From Alphaproteobacteria bacterium (GTDB lineage Bacteria; Pseudomonadota; Alphaproteobacteria; Puniceispirillales; Puniceispirillaceae), in assembly GCA_011522945.1 (NCBI GenBank), contig WTHY01000185.1:1-37578 (forward strand): a stretch of DNA of 37,578 bases. Direction: 5' to 3'. The notes beneath the pieces are model-generated. The model worked only from the letters and a program-made list of their open reading frames with translations, did no database searches and was not told where the DNA came from. The position numbers and the translations under genes were made by a program. Shown one piece after another: positions 1 through 8,799 of this stretch (the first letter of the stretch is position 1; each line of letters opens with the position of its first letter).

Positions 1-304
1 GTAATAAACGTCCTAACCGGAAGATATTGTGATAAGAGCCAATCACCCAAATCGCGCCATCTGGTTTCAGGATACGACGGCATTCTTTTAGCCACGCATC
101 TGCTTGACGGTCGTAGGCGGCAAAAGAATCATATTGATCCCAATCATCATCTACAGCATCAACAATACTAGAATCAGGCCGTGTGAGCTGGCCTGATAAT
201 TGTAAATTATACGGTGGATCTGCAAAGACTAAATCCACAGATTCAGATGGCAATGCAGCAAGCTGCGTCACCGAATCGCCGTGATAAATAACGTCTTTTT
301 TCAT
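1..304 (-). CDS. ccrM: CcrM-type adenine-N6 DNA methyltransferase (GANTC), 3' part outside window
   Basis: The reverse strand from an ATG at 304 encodes the first 101 residues of a DNA methyltransferase and runs off the window edge. The catalytic DPPY motif is at residues 29-32 in the context FADPPYNLQLSGQL, followed by RPD, VDAVDDDWDQ and WVIGSYHNIFRLG. I recognise these as the N-terminus of the CcrM family, which methylates the adenine of GANTC once per cell cycle in Alphaproteobacteria. The start is supported by a GGTGG ribosome-binding site a few bases upstream and by the family N-terminus. The rnhB stop lies 436 bp upstream, so ccrM probably has its own promoter. Two GANTC sites lie 40-52 bp before the start (344-356). 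The C-terminal DNA-recognition extension of CcrM is not in the window, so the exact specificity is inferred from the family. Confidence 0.93.
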   Translation of the reverse strand, partial: MKKDVIYHGDSVTQLAALPSESVDLVFADPPYNLQLSGQLTRPDSSIVDAVDDDWDQYDSFAAYDRQADAWLKECRRILKPDGAIWVIGSYHNIFRLGRLL

Positions 305-740
305 AACTAATCCACCAAGAGATATTCGCTTTCACCTCTAAAAGAATCACAGAATCAAATAAAGTCAATGCCTTATGATCCACTCTTCATCTAATATCTA
401 GATATTGTATGTGACATGAGTCTGGCCCCGGAGATATTGTGTCAGCAAAATCATACTGATTGGCATTATCTCAAATACCGCACCAAGAAGGGTCATCTAT
501 TCAGGGTGTGTCGCCTGCGGCCAAACGAAACAATATATAGTTCGACATAGGTCAGATACAGGCTTGCGACGAGGCATAAATAAACTAGCCAGTGACAGAA
601 AACAGACCGCACCAGCGGTGCTGAATCATATCGCTTTAAAATTACAAGTATCTTTAGTCATACCTATCGGCGTAACAGGCTATAAACACCCTCGATTAGT
701 CTCATATAAAAGATGTGTAAAATAGAGGAGCTATCCGAGT
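305..740. other. Intergenic region between ccrM and rnhB
   Basis: This 436-bp gap separates two minus-strand genes. Apart from the GANTC pair near ccrM I see no RNA gene or terminator. A 44-codon plus-strand ORF (416-550, ATG) exists, but it has no convincing ribosome-binding site and no recognisable motif, so I do not call it a gene. Confidence 0.4.
344..356. promoter_or_regulatory. Two GANTC methylation sites in the ccrM leader/promoter
   Basis: GAATC occurs at 344-348 and again at 352-356, eight bases apart, 40-52 bp upstream of the ccrM start codon. In Caulobacter crescentus the ccrM promoter also carries two GANTC sites near the transcript start, and their full methylation lowers transcription. 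A TTGACT element reads on the minus strand just upstream (about 362-367), but I see no convincing -10 and no clear CtrA site. Confidence 0.5.
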
Positions 741-1400
741 TTAGGATTTATTTATAATTGCCTGTATAGGCTTAAAAGAGCGGCGATGCTCAGGACAAGG
801 GCCATGCGTGTAAAGCGCCTCTTGATGTGCCTTTGTGCCATAGCCTTTATGTTTGGCAAATCCATACACCGGATAGGTTTCATCTAAGATACACATTTGT
901 CTGTCACGTGCTTCTTTTGCCATGATTGACGCTGCAGCAATCGATAGGCTTCGTGAATCACCTTTAATGATAGCTTGTATCTCCGCGCCTTGGCATGAGG
1001 GAAGGGGCGGGACAAGATTACCATCTACCAATATCGCTGTAATTGGCTTGTCTAGGCGTTCAGTTAGAGTAGAAATAGCTCTATCCATAGCTGCAAAGGT
1101 CGCTGGTAACAGGCCTATCTCATCTATTTCACGTGAAGAGGCTTCGCCTACACCAAAAAGATGCGGCCCCATCATAAGTGCCGTTTCAATCCGGCGCCTA
1201 GCCAGAGCTGATAATTTTTTTGAATCAGTGAGGCCCTTAGGTACGTCATCAAGCTTATCTGGCGCAATCCAGAACGCAGCTGCCACAACGGGGCCAGCCC
1301 AAGGTCCGCGCCCAGCCTCATCAATCCCTATCACAATGGCATCATCTGGCCAGCCTGCCTCAAACTGATAATTTGGTCCCTCTTTATCTGTCTTATCCAC
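741..1400 (-). CDS. rnhB: Ribonuclease HII
   Basis: RNase HII cleaves RNA in RNA:DNA hybrids, including single ribonucleotides embedded in DNA and Okazaki primer remnants, in the cytoplasm. The 219-residue product has the family signature GIDEAGRGPWAGPVV with metal ligands D27 and E28, a third acid in LVDGN (D126), the SIAAASIMAKEARD motif with D166, and the C-terminal GFAKHKGYGT substrate loop. The start is a GTG (1398-1400) that overlaps the moaB stop by 8 bp in GTGGATAA. No other start lies before the catalytic domain, so GTG is well supported. It is translated within the moaB-rnhB unit and may be translationally coupled. Confidence 0.95.
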   Translation of the reverse strand: MDKTDKEGPNYQFEAGWPDDAIVIGIDEAGRGPWAGPVVAAAFWIAPDKLDDVPKGLTDSKKLSALARRRIETALMMGPHLFGVGEASSREIDEIGLLPATFAAMDRAISTLTERLDKPITAILVDGNLVPPLPSCQGAEIQAIIKGDSRSLSIAAASIMAKEARDRQMCILDETYPVYGFAKHKGYGTKAHQEALYTHGPCPEHRRSFKPIQAIINKS

Positions 1401-1956
1401 GTTTGCGGCCTGCTTTGCCTTGCTCTGTAAGACGCGGCATAATTTCTACAAAATTACAGGGCCGATGCCGTATATCTAGCTGATGCACTAGCAAATCGTC
1501 CCAGGCATCTTTGCAGGCAGATGGTGAGCCTGGCAGCGCAAATAAATAGGTACCGCTCGCAACACCTGCAACAGCTCGGCTTTGCAATGTGGATGTGCCA
1601 ATCTTTTGAAAGGATAGGAAGCGGAACATTTCACCAAATCCTTCTATCTCCTTGTCAAAAAGACTGCGAAACGCTTCTGGTGTCACATCTCGTCCCGTTA
1701 AGCCCGTACCACCTGTTGAAATCACAACATCAATATCTGACTGCGAAATAAAACCCTGCACAGCATCTGTAATCTCTGAAATCTCATCTGAGACAAGGGC
1801 ACGTGCCGCCAGATTATGTCCTGCAGCCTGTAACCTTTCAACCAGCAGATTACCGGATTTATCATCTTCCAGAGCTCGTGTGTCTGACACTGTCAAGACA
1901 GCTATATTTACAGGCAGAAATGAAATACTCTCATCCAGACGCGACATGGGTTTCAC
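1393..1956 (-). CDS. moaB: Molybdopterin adenylyltransferase-like protein MoaB
   Basis: MoaB/MogA proteins activate molybdopterin by adenylation before molybdenum insertion. The 187-residue protein shows the family core: AVLTVSDTRALEDDKSGN near the N-terminus, the nucleotide-binding STGGTGLTGRDVTPEA segment at about residues 80-95, and ALPGSPSACKDAW towards the C-terminus. I use the GTG at 1956, which has an AAGGA site close upstream; an in-frame ATG three codons later (1947) is possible. It lies 25 bp after the slt start-distal end in transcription order and overlaps rnhB. No other molybdenum-cofactor gene is in the window, so the physiological role here is taken from the family only. Confidence 0.9.
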   Translation of the reverse strand: MKPMSRLDESISFLPVNIAVLTVSDTRALEDDKSGNLLVERLQAAGHNLAARALVSDEISEITDAVQGFISQSDIDVVISTGGTGLTGRDVTPEAFRSLFDKEIEGFGEMFRFLSFQKIGTSTLQSRAVAGVASGTYLFALPGSPSACKDAWDDLLVHQLDIRHRPCNFVEIMPRLTEQGKAGRKRG

Positions 1957-1981
1957 TATTCCTTATCCTGTGATGTAGGCG

Positions 1982-3781
1982 TTACTCGTTATATCCCAGC
2001 AACAAGCCCACATGGTCAACCGTGCGCCTTGTAGAGACGACATCACGCAAAACAGGCATGTCCTCACCATATTTTATGCGATAAAATGACATATCTGTTA
2101 AAACAGACTTTATGTAATTGCGCGTTTCTCTTGCTGGCAGACCTTCAATCATTAAAAACACATCATCATGATAGTCTAATTTGCGCAGCCATTTCGATAA
2201 ATTACCAGGCCCGCCATTATAAGCCGCAAGCAGCTTGACAAGAGAGCCATCAACAATGCGCTCATTCAGCAAATGCACAATATATTTCTGGGCAATTTCA
2301 AGATTTAGCTCAGGGTCATGCAATAAATGCCGATGTACATTCCGATACCGTCTATCTTGTGTCACAAACGCAGCTGTTGCTGGCATTAATTGCATCATAC
2401 CGGTTGCCCGTACTGAACTTCTGGCAGTTGGGATAAAGCTGGATTCTTTGCGTGCTATGGCCCAAACCAGCGCCTGATCTACTTGAAAGGCCTGCTCTAT
2501 AATGGGCTCAGGATAGAGTGCGGCATAATAAATTTCGCCTGTATCCTGACGCAACACATCTGCCACGCGGAATGCGAGCCCTGGCATATTATGCTCTAGG
2601 GCAAACACCATAATATCACGGCGTCGATTATCATCAGCCTCTGGAAACAGATAGCGCAATTCACGGGAGGCCGCATTTGCCTGACCAACCTGCAGCAAAG
2701 CAAGCACGCGTCTGCCACCGCGGCTCTTTGTCAACCAGGCCGCAAAATCATCTGATAAAGCTGGTAGGCTGAAATCCAATTGCCGTATTTGACCTGTTGC
2801 CTGTAGCGCCATCATGCCATAAAAGCGCTGCGGATATTGTGCAGCAATATCCAGATAGACCATTGCTTTGGCAGGTCTGCCCTCACGCAATTCAAGTCTA
2901 TGAGCCCAGAAAGCCGCACTAGACCGCAACACATCAGGCGCATCTTCAATCTCTGCCAGCGTGCGCATAAACATACCTGACAACGCATATTGATGCGTGC
3001 GCCAAGCTGCCAGACCACCTGCCCAATACGCCATATAGGCTTTATCTTTACCTTTGGCGATTGCTTGACGTGCTGCTCGTATCGCTTTGTCATCAAGCCC
3101 AAAAATAAAATAGCCATGCGCGATTTCACCGCGAAGCGTGGCCTCTTCAACTGAGGTTAAATATCGTAGCGTTCCTTTTTGGGAGAGGTATTCATTAGCA
3201 TTGGTTGGCTGTTTACGCCTAATCAGCCTGCGAATATCGGCGGCTATCTGCGCCGTCTTGCGCGGACTTGCCCGTCCTGAGCGACTCATTGGAATGTAAG
3301 GGCGCCAGCTTTGATACAGATGTGTACCCACACCTTTCAGATAGCCAGATTTTGGTTTCTGCGCAGCGGCTGCAGTTTTCGGCTTACGTTTATCAGCCAA
3401 CCATTTAATCCGGCTAGCATCAGGATGGTCGTTATAAACAGACAGCCAATCACGTAATTCAGAAAATTTTGACCGATAGACTGTTGGATGCAGATATCGC
3501 TGTGCCTGAACATGACCCATGAGCATTTTATTCTGAACACGTGCAATCAGCCCATCTGCTTGCGATAATTTGCCTAACTCCTGTAGCAAAAATATCTCTT
3601 CATATAAGACAACATCACCAGCACTTAACGGCTTGGGCAAATCTTGATTATCAACGGCACGCGCTGCACTTATCGGCAGGATCATAGCCAATGCAAGGCC
3701 AACAAAACCAAGATAGCTCCATTTCAAGGCTATAGATTTCATAGCTTTAAATAGCGATGATAAGAGCTGCATATATCTCAT
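1982..3781 (-). CDS. slt: Soluble lytic murein transglycosylase (Slt-type)
   Basis: This periplasmic enzyme cleaves the MurNAc-GlcNAc bond of peptidoglycan with formation of 1,6-anhydro-MurNAc. The 599-residue protein has an N-terminal signal region (hydrophobic at about residues 22-42, ending AARA), a long alpha-helical repeat region typical of Slt70 superhelices (about 50-420), and a goose-lysozyme-like catalytic domain at about 435-560. The catalytic Glu is E446 in ARKESSF, followed by GMMQLMP (461-467) and AYNGGPGN (520-527). The ATG at 3781 shares one base with the stop of the glycosylase gene (TAATG), which implies translational coupling. An internal Met at residue 14 could be the real start of the signal peptide. 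Confidence 0.94.
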   Translation of the reverse strand: MRYMQLLSSLFKAMKSIALKWSYLGFVGLALAMILPISAARAVDNQDLPKPLSAGDVVLYEEIFLLQELGKLSQADGLIARVQNKMLMGHVQAQRYLHPTVYRSKFSELRDWLSVYNDHPDASRIKWLADKRKPKTAAAAQKPKSGYLKGVGTHLYQSWRPYIPMSRSGRASPRKTAQIAADIRRLIRRKQPTNANEYLSQKGTLRYLTSVEEATLRGEIAHGYFIFGLDDKAIRAARQAIAKGKDKAYMAYWAGGLAAWRTHQYALSGMFMRTLAEIEDAPDVLRSSAAFWAHRLELREGRPAKAMVYLDIAAQYPQRFYGMMALQATGQIRQLDFSLPALSDDFAAWLTKSRGGRRVLALLQVGQANAASRELRYLFPEADDNRRRDIMVFALEHNMPGLAFRVADVLRQDTGEIYYAALYPEPIIEQAFQVDQALVWAIARKESSFIPTARSSVRATGMMQLMPATAAFVTQDRRYRNVHRHLLHDPELNLEIAQKYIVHLLNERIVDGSLVKLLAAYNGGPGNLSKWLRKLDYHDDVFLMIEGLPARETRNYIKSVLTDMSFYRIKYGEDMPVLRDVVSTRRTVDHVGLLLGYNE

Positions 3782-4611
3782 TATATTTTGTCACTCATAA
3801 ATTGCTGTAATTGCAACAAATCCTGATAGCTTAGGCGCTTTTGCCCCGGTGATCGCAATAAATAGGCTGGATGCAGGCTTGGCAATACGGGCACAGGTGC
3901 TTCAAGTCCGAAATCACGTTCAACAATACGACCGCGTAATTTCAATATTCCTGTTGTTTCATCAAGCAATAATTTTGCCGAACTCCCTCCCAGCGCCATA
4001 ATAATGCGTGGTGATTTTAATTGAATATGTCTTTGCAAAAACGGCCAAAGCATCTGTGTTTCCTCAACCGTTGGTGTCCGATTGCCCGGCGGACGCCATG
4101 GCAGGATATTGCAAATATAGACAGATGTTCTATCAAGCCCGATAGCATGCAGCATTTTATCTAACAGCTGACCGGCGGCACCAACAAATGGTAGACCAAC
4201 CCTATCCTCATCACGGCCTGGTGCCTCACCAATTAACATAATCTCAGCCTCTGGATTTCCATCGGCAAAGACAAGGTTGCTTGCTGTCTGTTTCAATGCA
4301 CAACCATCAAAAGTCGCAAGGGCTTGTTTTAGCTCGTCCAGACTTTCTATGTGCGATAAATCTTGAGACATGCCTGTCGTAATAGCCGTTTGTTTTGACG
4401 GCGAGGCTGGCGCTGTGGCAAGCGGCATATCTGCTACAGTTTCCCGCAGCTCGGATATGGGTGGTGCGGGCTGTGTTTGTGGCGATGGGGTTTGTAAACA
4501 GCGCGACAAAGCTATAGCTGTATAATCTGCCGGCGGTGTATCAAGCAACGTAGCATCAGCTCCAATAGCAATTTGCCAGGCAAGTGCTTCTTTTAGCTGC
4601 TCACGATCCAT
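3781..4611 (-). CDS. Uracil-DNA glycosylase family 4-like protein, lacking most Fe-S cysteines
   Basis: The 276-residue protein has a variable Pro/Ala/Gln-rich N-terminal part (about 40-90) and a UDG-superfamily domain: GEAPGRDEDRVGLPFVG (128-144), AAGQLLDKML, PWRPPGNRTP (171-180), LGGSSAKLLL and SLHPAYLLR (245-253). These are the family-4 motifs for uracil removal from DNA. Family-4 enzymes normally hold a 4Fe-4S cluster with four cysteines. Here the first motif is C104-x2-K107, the motif before RPP has a Trp, and the position before PFL is also Trp, so by eye only one ligand remains. From recall, related alphaproteobacterial proteins share the WRPP form, so this may be a subfamily trait. 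It starts at an ATG beside the 12-bp repeat array and is coupled to slt by TAATG. Confidence 0.88.
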   Translation of the reverse strand: MDREQLKEALAWQIAIGADATLLDTPPADYTAIALSRCLQTPSPQTQPAPPISELRETVADMPLATAPASPSKQTAITTGMSQDLSHIESLDELKQALATFDGCALKQTASNLVFADGNPEAEIMLIGEAPGRDEDRVGLPFVGAAGQLLDKMLHAIGLDRTSVYICNILPWRPPGNRTPTVEETQMLWPFLQRHIQLKSPRIIMALGGSSAKLLLDETTGILKLRGRIVERDFGLEAPVPVLPSLHPAYLLRSPGQKRLSYQDLLQLQQFMSDKI

Positions 4612-4666
4612 GCCTGGTTTACCTCTATCCTTGCCTGTTCAGCGGCCTATTGGCCCACATTAGTTT

Positions 4667-4954
4667 TGGCGTATTTATCATGCCTATTTTCCAATCAGTT
4701 TTCCAACCAATTCTGAGACCAATTCCACCGCCACTTTTTAGGCCCATTCGCCAAAACATGCGCAAGCCATATTGCCAAAAGATTTGGCTACTCATTTGCC
4801 AGGCAAGGCTCCGGCTAATTTTCTGGCCAATTCTCTGGCCAATTCTCTGGCCAATTTTCCGGCCAATTTTCCGGCCACTTTGCCAGCTTATTTGCTGACC
4901 CATTTGGTAACGCATCTGCTGACCTGATAGTTGGCCTGATAGTTGGCCTGCATC
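4667..4954. repeat. Degenerate 12-bp tandem repeat array, 24 units
   Basis: Cutting 4667-4954 into 12-mers gives 24 units in constant phase. The consensus is about CCGGCCAATTTT. Units at 4811-4882 are nearly identical (CTGGCCAATTCT, CTGGCCAATTTT, CCGGCCAATTTT), while units towards both ends drift progressively. Because 12 is a multiple of three, the array stays open in several frames and yields low-complexity ORFs on both strands with four-residue periodicity (for example FRPI or WPEN). These are repeat artefacts. The array sits in the divergent gap between the glycosylase gene and the ETF-QO gene. Confidence 0.85.
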
Positions 4955-5120
4955 TCTGCCAGCAAAATGACGTTGCTGTTTGATGGGCCTCCACTCGCAA
5001 TTTAGGCGTGTTTCCCTAAAAAAACAGCCCTGATTTAACGAGCCTGTGATTTAGACACCACACATAATCTCACGTAATATTGTCATAGAATGTTTCCAGT
5101 TTTTGCGCAATCTGTCTTCG

Positions 5121-5147
5121 TTGTGAAAAAACATGTCCTGTTCACAA
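5121..5147. promoter_or_regulatory. Candidate operator upstream of ETF-QO gene (inverted repeat)
   Basis: TTGTGAA (5121-5127) and TTCACAA (5141-5147) are perfect inverted repeats with a 13-bp spacer. Their centres are 20 bp apart, about two helical turns, which would suit a dimeric regulator. The site is about 115 bp upstream of the ETF-QO start. I cannot name the regulator. The rest of the gap (4955-5262) shows no gene and no clear -35/-10 pair. Confidence 0.3.
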
Positions 5148-5262
5148 AAAATTACTGTACAAATCCGCCTAACATCGTCTTTGTCTTTAGAAACGGAATA
5201 AGACAGTAATTGCGTGGCTAACAGCATAATGCGCTAGAGGATAAAATAGGCGGAGAAAGTAA

Positions 5263-6897
5263 ATGGAACGCGAATCCATGGAATTTGATGTAGTGATTGT
5301 TGGCGGTGGACCATCAGGTCTATCAGCAGCAATTAGGCTAAAGCAGCTAGCCGCAGAACAGGATAAGGATATATCTGTCTGTCTCATTGAAAAAGGCAGT
5401 GAGGTTGGTGCGCATATCTTGTCCGGAGCTGTATTGGAGCCTCGCGCCTTAAATGAGCTGATTCCAGACTGGGCAGATAAAGGTGCACCGCTAGATACAG
5501 CTGTAAAAACAGATAAATTTATCTATCTGACAAAATCAGGTTCCTTCCGTCTGCCAACACCGCCACAAATGAATAATCATGGCAATTATATCATCTCACT
5601 TGGCAATTTCTGCCGTTGGCTCGGAGAGCAGGCTGAGGCAATGGGTGTTGAAATTTATCCTGGCTTCCCAGCAGCTGAAGTTCTCTATGCTGAAGATGGC
5701 TCTGTCCGCGGTATTGCAACTGGCGATATGGGTATAGGCAAAGATGGCGAACAGACTGACGGTTATATGCGCGGTATGGAGCTGCTTGGTAAACAGACAA
5801 TTTTTGCTGAAGGTTGTCGTGGTCACCTAACAAAAACATTGTTTGAAACTTTTGATTTACGTGAAGGCAAAGACCCGCAAACCTATGCTATTGGCATTAA
5901 AGAGCTTTGGGATATTGATCCTGAAAAATCCAAGCCAGGAACAGTGTGGCATTCTGTTGGCTGGCCTTTATCTACTGATACATATGGCGGCTCATTTCTC
6001 TATCATTTAAATGGAAATCAAGTGGCTGTTGGTTATGTTGTTGGTCTGGATTACAGCAACCCGCACCTATCACCTTTTGAAGAATTCCAACGTTTCAAAA
6101 CACATCCAGCTGTGCGAGATGTATTTGAGGGCGGTCGGCGTGTTTCATATGGCGCACGTGCGCTGAATGAGGGCGGCTTCCAGTCCGTGCCAAAATTAAC
6201 ATTCCCAGGCGGCTGTCTGGTGGGATGTACAGCAGGCTTTTTGAATGTGCCTAAAATCAAAGGCACACATACAGCCATGAAATCTGGGATGCTGGCAGCT
6301 GAGGCGATCTTTGACCAACTTGCCTCTGAGCAGCCAACAGCTGAACCTGTATCTTATGCAGCAAATCTGGAAAATAGCTGGTTATGGAAAGAGCTTTATA
6401 AGGTGCGTAATATCCGCCCTTCCTTTAATCGCGGCTTCTATTTCGGCATGGTCTATTCTGCATTGGATACATATATTTTACGTGGCAATGCGCCTTGGAC
6501 CTTCAAGCATCATGAAGATCATAAAAGCCTGAAAAAAGCATCTGAAGCGCCAAAAATTGACTATCCAAAGCCAGATGGCATTGTCAGCTTTGACAGGAAT
6601 TCATCTGTATTTCTATCCGGCACAAATCACGAAGAAAATCAGCCAGCACATTTAACGCTGAAAGATGCAAGCGTGCCAATTGCCCATAATCTGGCGCTGT
6701 ATGACGCGCCTGAGCAGCGCTATTGCCCTGCTGGTGTTTATGAGATTGTGCGTGAAGATGATGGTAGTAATCCACGTCTGCAAATAAATGCACAGAATTG
6801 TGTCCACTGCAAAACCTGTGATATTAAAGATCCAACACAAAATATTAGATGGGTAACGCCTGAAGGCGGCGGCGGGCCAAATTATCCAAATATGTAA
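5263..6897 (+). CDS. Electron transfer flavoprotein-ubiquinone oxidoreductase (ETF-QO)
   Basis: ETF-QO passes electrons from reduced electron-transfer flavoprotein (from acyl-CoA and amine dehydrogenases) to ubiquinone at the inner membrane. The 544-residue protein starts with an FAD-binding dinucleotide fold (VVIVGGGPSGLSAAIRL, about residues 9-25). It has the quinone/membrane-binding central region (GCTAGFLNVPKIKGTHTAMKSG falls in about 325-345), and a C-terminal 4Fe-4S domain in which C(PAGVYE) and CVHCKTC supply the four ligands. Length agrees with the family (about 540-560). The ATG is preceded by a GGAGAAAG ribosome-binding site. It heads a plus-strand run with a TPR lipoprotein and ispE, an order I recall from other Alphaproteobacteria. 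No etfA/etfB is in the window. Confidence 0.96.
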   Translation: MERESMEFDVVIVGGGPSGLSAAIRLKQLAAEQDKDISVCLIEKGSEVGAHILSGAVLEPRALNELIPDWADKGAPLDTAVKTDKFIYLTKSGSFRLPTPPQMNNHGNYIISLGNFCRWLGEQAEAMGVEIYPGFPAAEVLYAEDGSVRGIATGDMGIGKDGEQTDGYMRGMELLGKQTIFAEGCRGHLTKTLFETFDLREGKDPQTYAIGIKELWDIDPEKSKPGTVWHSVGWPLSTDTYGGSFLYHLNGNQVAVGYVVGLDYSNPHLSPFEEFQRFKTHPAVRDVFEGGRRVSYGARALNEGGFQSVPKLTFPGGCLVGCTAGFLNVPKIKGTHTAMKSGMLAAEAIFDQLASEQPTAEPVSYAANLENSWLWKELYKVRNIRPSFNRGFYFGMVYSALDTYILRGNAPWTFKHHEDHKSLKKASEAPKIDYPKPDGIVSFDRNSSVFLSGTNHEENQPAHLTLKDASVPIAHNLALYDAPEQRYCPAGVYEIVREDDGSNPRLQINAQNCVHCKTCDIKDPTQNIRWVTPEGGGGPNYPNM

Positions 6898-6941
6898 CAG
6901 GGCAAACATCTGATTTGCCCTATACAGAAAGGCAAAATCTG

Positions 6942-8744
6942 ATGCCCTCGACATGCCAGCACGGCACGCGCATTATAACTGGTTTGGCAGGCTTTATGCC
7001 TGCCAGCCTAATCGCACTGTGCCTGGTTATATCAGGATGTTCGACTTCTTCCATCGACACAGTATCACAATCTAACCCTGCACCATCTCAACAGGCTGAT
7101 GACAGCTTATCACCTCCGCAACTTGAGCAATTCGTGCCAGGACCTGCCTTAAGCACAGATAGTGATGCTGCAAATTATCTTATCGGCCATACCGCCCTTA
7201 CGCTTCGCGATCTTGATGTCGCCGCCGACTATTTCACACGTACGCTTGCTGGCGATAAGACCAATCCAGATTTGCTACAACGCAGTTTTCTAACATTGTA
7301 TCAAACAGGACAAATTGATGAGGCTGCTATTATCGCCCGCCAGATTGAGGCTGCAAATATAAGCTTGCCATTATCATCTGAACCAGCAGCTGTCATTGCT
7401 ATAACAAATGCAGATTGGGACGCAGCTCAGGCATTATCTGATCAGATGCTGGCATCAGGCGGTGCCTCGAATCTTGCCTATCTAACCTCTATCTGGAGTA
7501 AATTTGCACGTGGCCAGGAGACAGCGGCCTTGTCAGATATGACACGCTTTTCCCGCGACATGACAGGTGCAGATATACCCCCTTTCATGTATTTGCACCT
7601 CTCACATTTAGCTGAGCTGTCCGACCAGCCTGACTCAGCACGTGCCTATTTAGATTTCATTTTGAATGGTGGGGCTGAAAGTGCAGAGGTAATTATATCT
7701 GCAGCAGCAAGCTACTGGCGTCTTGGCAAAGAGGATGTGGCAACCCAGCTATTAACTGACAGATTGGGCAGCAACTTTTACGCACCAAAATTGCTAGACC
7801 AAATGCAAAGTGCCGCCTCAGAGCTTACGCGCCCCCTCACATTACAGCGCGCTGTTGCACAGTCTATTTTAGATGAAGCATGGTTGAATGCTAATCAATC
7901 AGGATCAGGTTTGCTGATGCCACATGCCTATCTTGCGCTTCGTATCGACCCAGAGCTTCATGCCGCCCGCTTTGTGCTAGCACAGCTCTATACAGCGATG
8001 AATAAGTTAGATATGGCACAGCAATTCCTGGATGCGATCCCACACACCAGCGTCTGGTCCCAGCCTGCTACATTTTTACATATCAATATCCTGATTGAAA
8101 AAGAAGCACTTGCAGATGCGCGCACGCGCCTAACCACAGAATTAGACGCCTGGCCGGAAAATAGACGTCTATATCATTTGCTAGGTGATCTATATCGCAG
8201 AGATAGGTTATGTGAAGACGCACTTACAGCTTATGCAGATGCAGAAAAACGAGGAGACAGATCAGGTGCACTCTATCGAAGCAAAGGGGTTTGTTATGCT
8301 GAATTGCAGGAGATGGCCTTAGCCGAAGATAATCTTCAGCGTGCCATTGATCTAAATCCAAATGATGCGAGTGCATTAAATTATCTTGGATATTTATGGG
8401 CAGATGAGGGCAGAAATCTAGACCGCGCACTCAGCTATATTGAAGATGCTGTGAGATTGCGTCCTGATAGTGGCTATTACGCAGATTCTCTTGGCTGGGT
8501 ATATTACCGGATGGATGAATTAGACCTGTCAGTGTCCTGGCTGGAAAAAGCATTCCAGCTCACGCCAGGGGACATCGTGATTTCAGAACATCTGGCAGAT
8601 GCCTATTGGCGTGTCGGACGCTGGCATGAAGCACGTTATAAATGGCATTATGCTCTTGAGCTAGCAGATGCAGCAGATGATATTGCACGTATTGAGGCGA
8701 AATTAGCGCTGGAACATAACATGCCCCTGCCATCACAAGATTAA
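6942..8744 (+). CDS. TPR-repeat lipoprotein
   Basis: The 600-residue protein begins with a lipoprotein signal: a hydrophobic segment followed by a lipobox LVISGC, with the acylated Cys at about residue 34. I start at the ATG at 6942, which has an AAAGG site 9 bp upstream, rather than the in-frame TTG at 6915. The remainder is mostly helical TPR-like repeats. They are clearest in the C-terminal third, for example ALNYLGYLWADEG, YYADSLGWVYYRM and ISEHLADAYWRVGRW. Such proteins are scaffolds for protein contacts at the cell envelope; the partner here is unknown. It lies 44 bp after the ETF-QO gene and 55 bp before ispE, so co-transcription is likely. Confidence 0.85.
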   Translation: MPSTCQHGTRIITGLAGFMPASLIALCLVISGCSTSSIDTVSQSNPAPSQQADDSLSPPQLEQFVPGPALSTDSDAANYLIGHTALTLRDLDVAADYFTRTLAGDKTNPDLLQRSFLTLYQTGQIDEAAIIARQIEAANISLPLSSEPAAVIAITNADWDAAQALSDQMLASGGASNLAYLTSIWSKFARGQETAALSDMTRFSRDMTGADIPPFMYLHLSHLAELSDQPDSARAYLDFILNGGAESAEVIISAAASYWRLGKEDVATQLLTDRLGSNFYAPKLLDQMQSAASELTRPLTLQRAVAQSILDEAWLNANQSGSGLLMPHAYLALRIDPELHAARFVLAQLYTAMNKLDMAQQFLDAIPHTSVWSQPATFLHINILIEKEALADARTRLTTELDAWPENRRLYHLLGDLYRRDRLCEDALTAYADAEKRGDRSGALYRSKGVCYAELQEMALAEDNLQRAIDLNPNDASALNYLGYLWADEGRNLDRALSYIEDAVRLRPDSGYYADSLGWVYYRMDELDLSVSWLEKAFQLTPGDIVISEHLADAYWRVGRWHEARYKWHYALELADAADDIARIEAKLALEHNMPLPSQD

Positions 8745-8799
8745 TGATATGCACCCTTACTGTAACCTGACCATATAATAGGCCAGCAGCTTGAAACAT

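Noticed and set aside
416..550. 44-codon ORF upstream of rnhB/ccrM
   Set aside because: No ribosome-binding site, no motif, and length within chance expectation.
922..1368. 148-codon plus-strand ORF
   Set aside because: Antisense shadow of rnhB, whose catalytic motifs are intact on the other strand.
4584..4915. Overlapping 96-104 codon ORFs on both strands (4584-4898 plus, 4625-4915 minus)
   Set aside because: They are products of the 12-bp repeat, with four-residue periodicity and no homology-like features.
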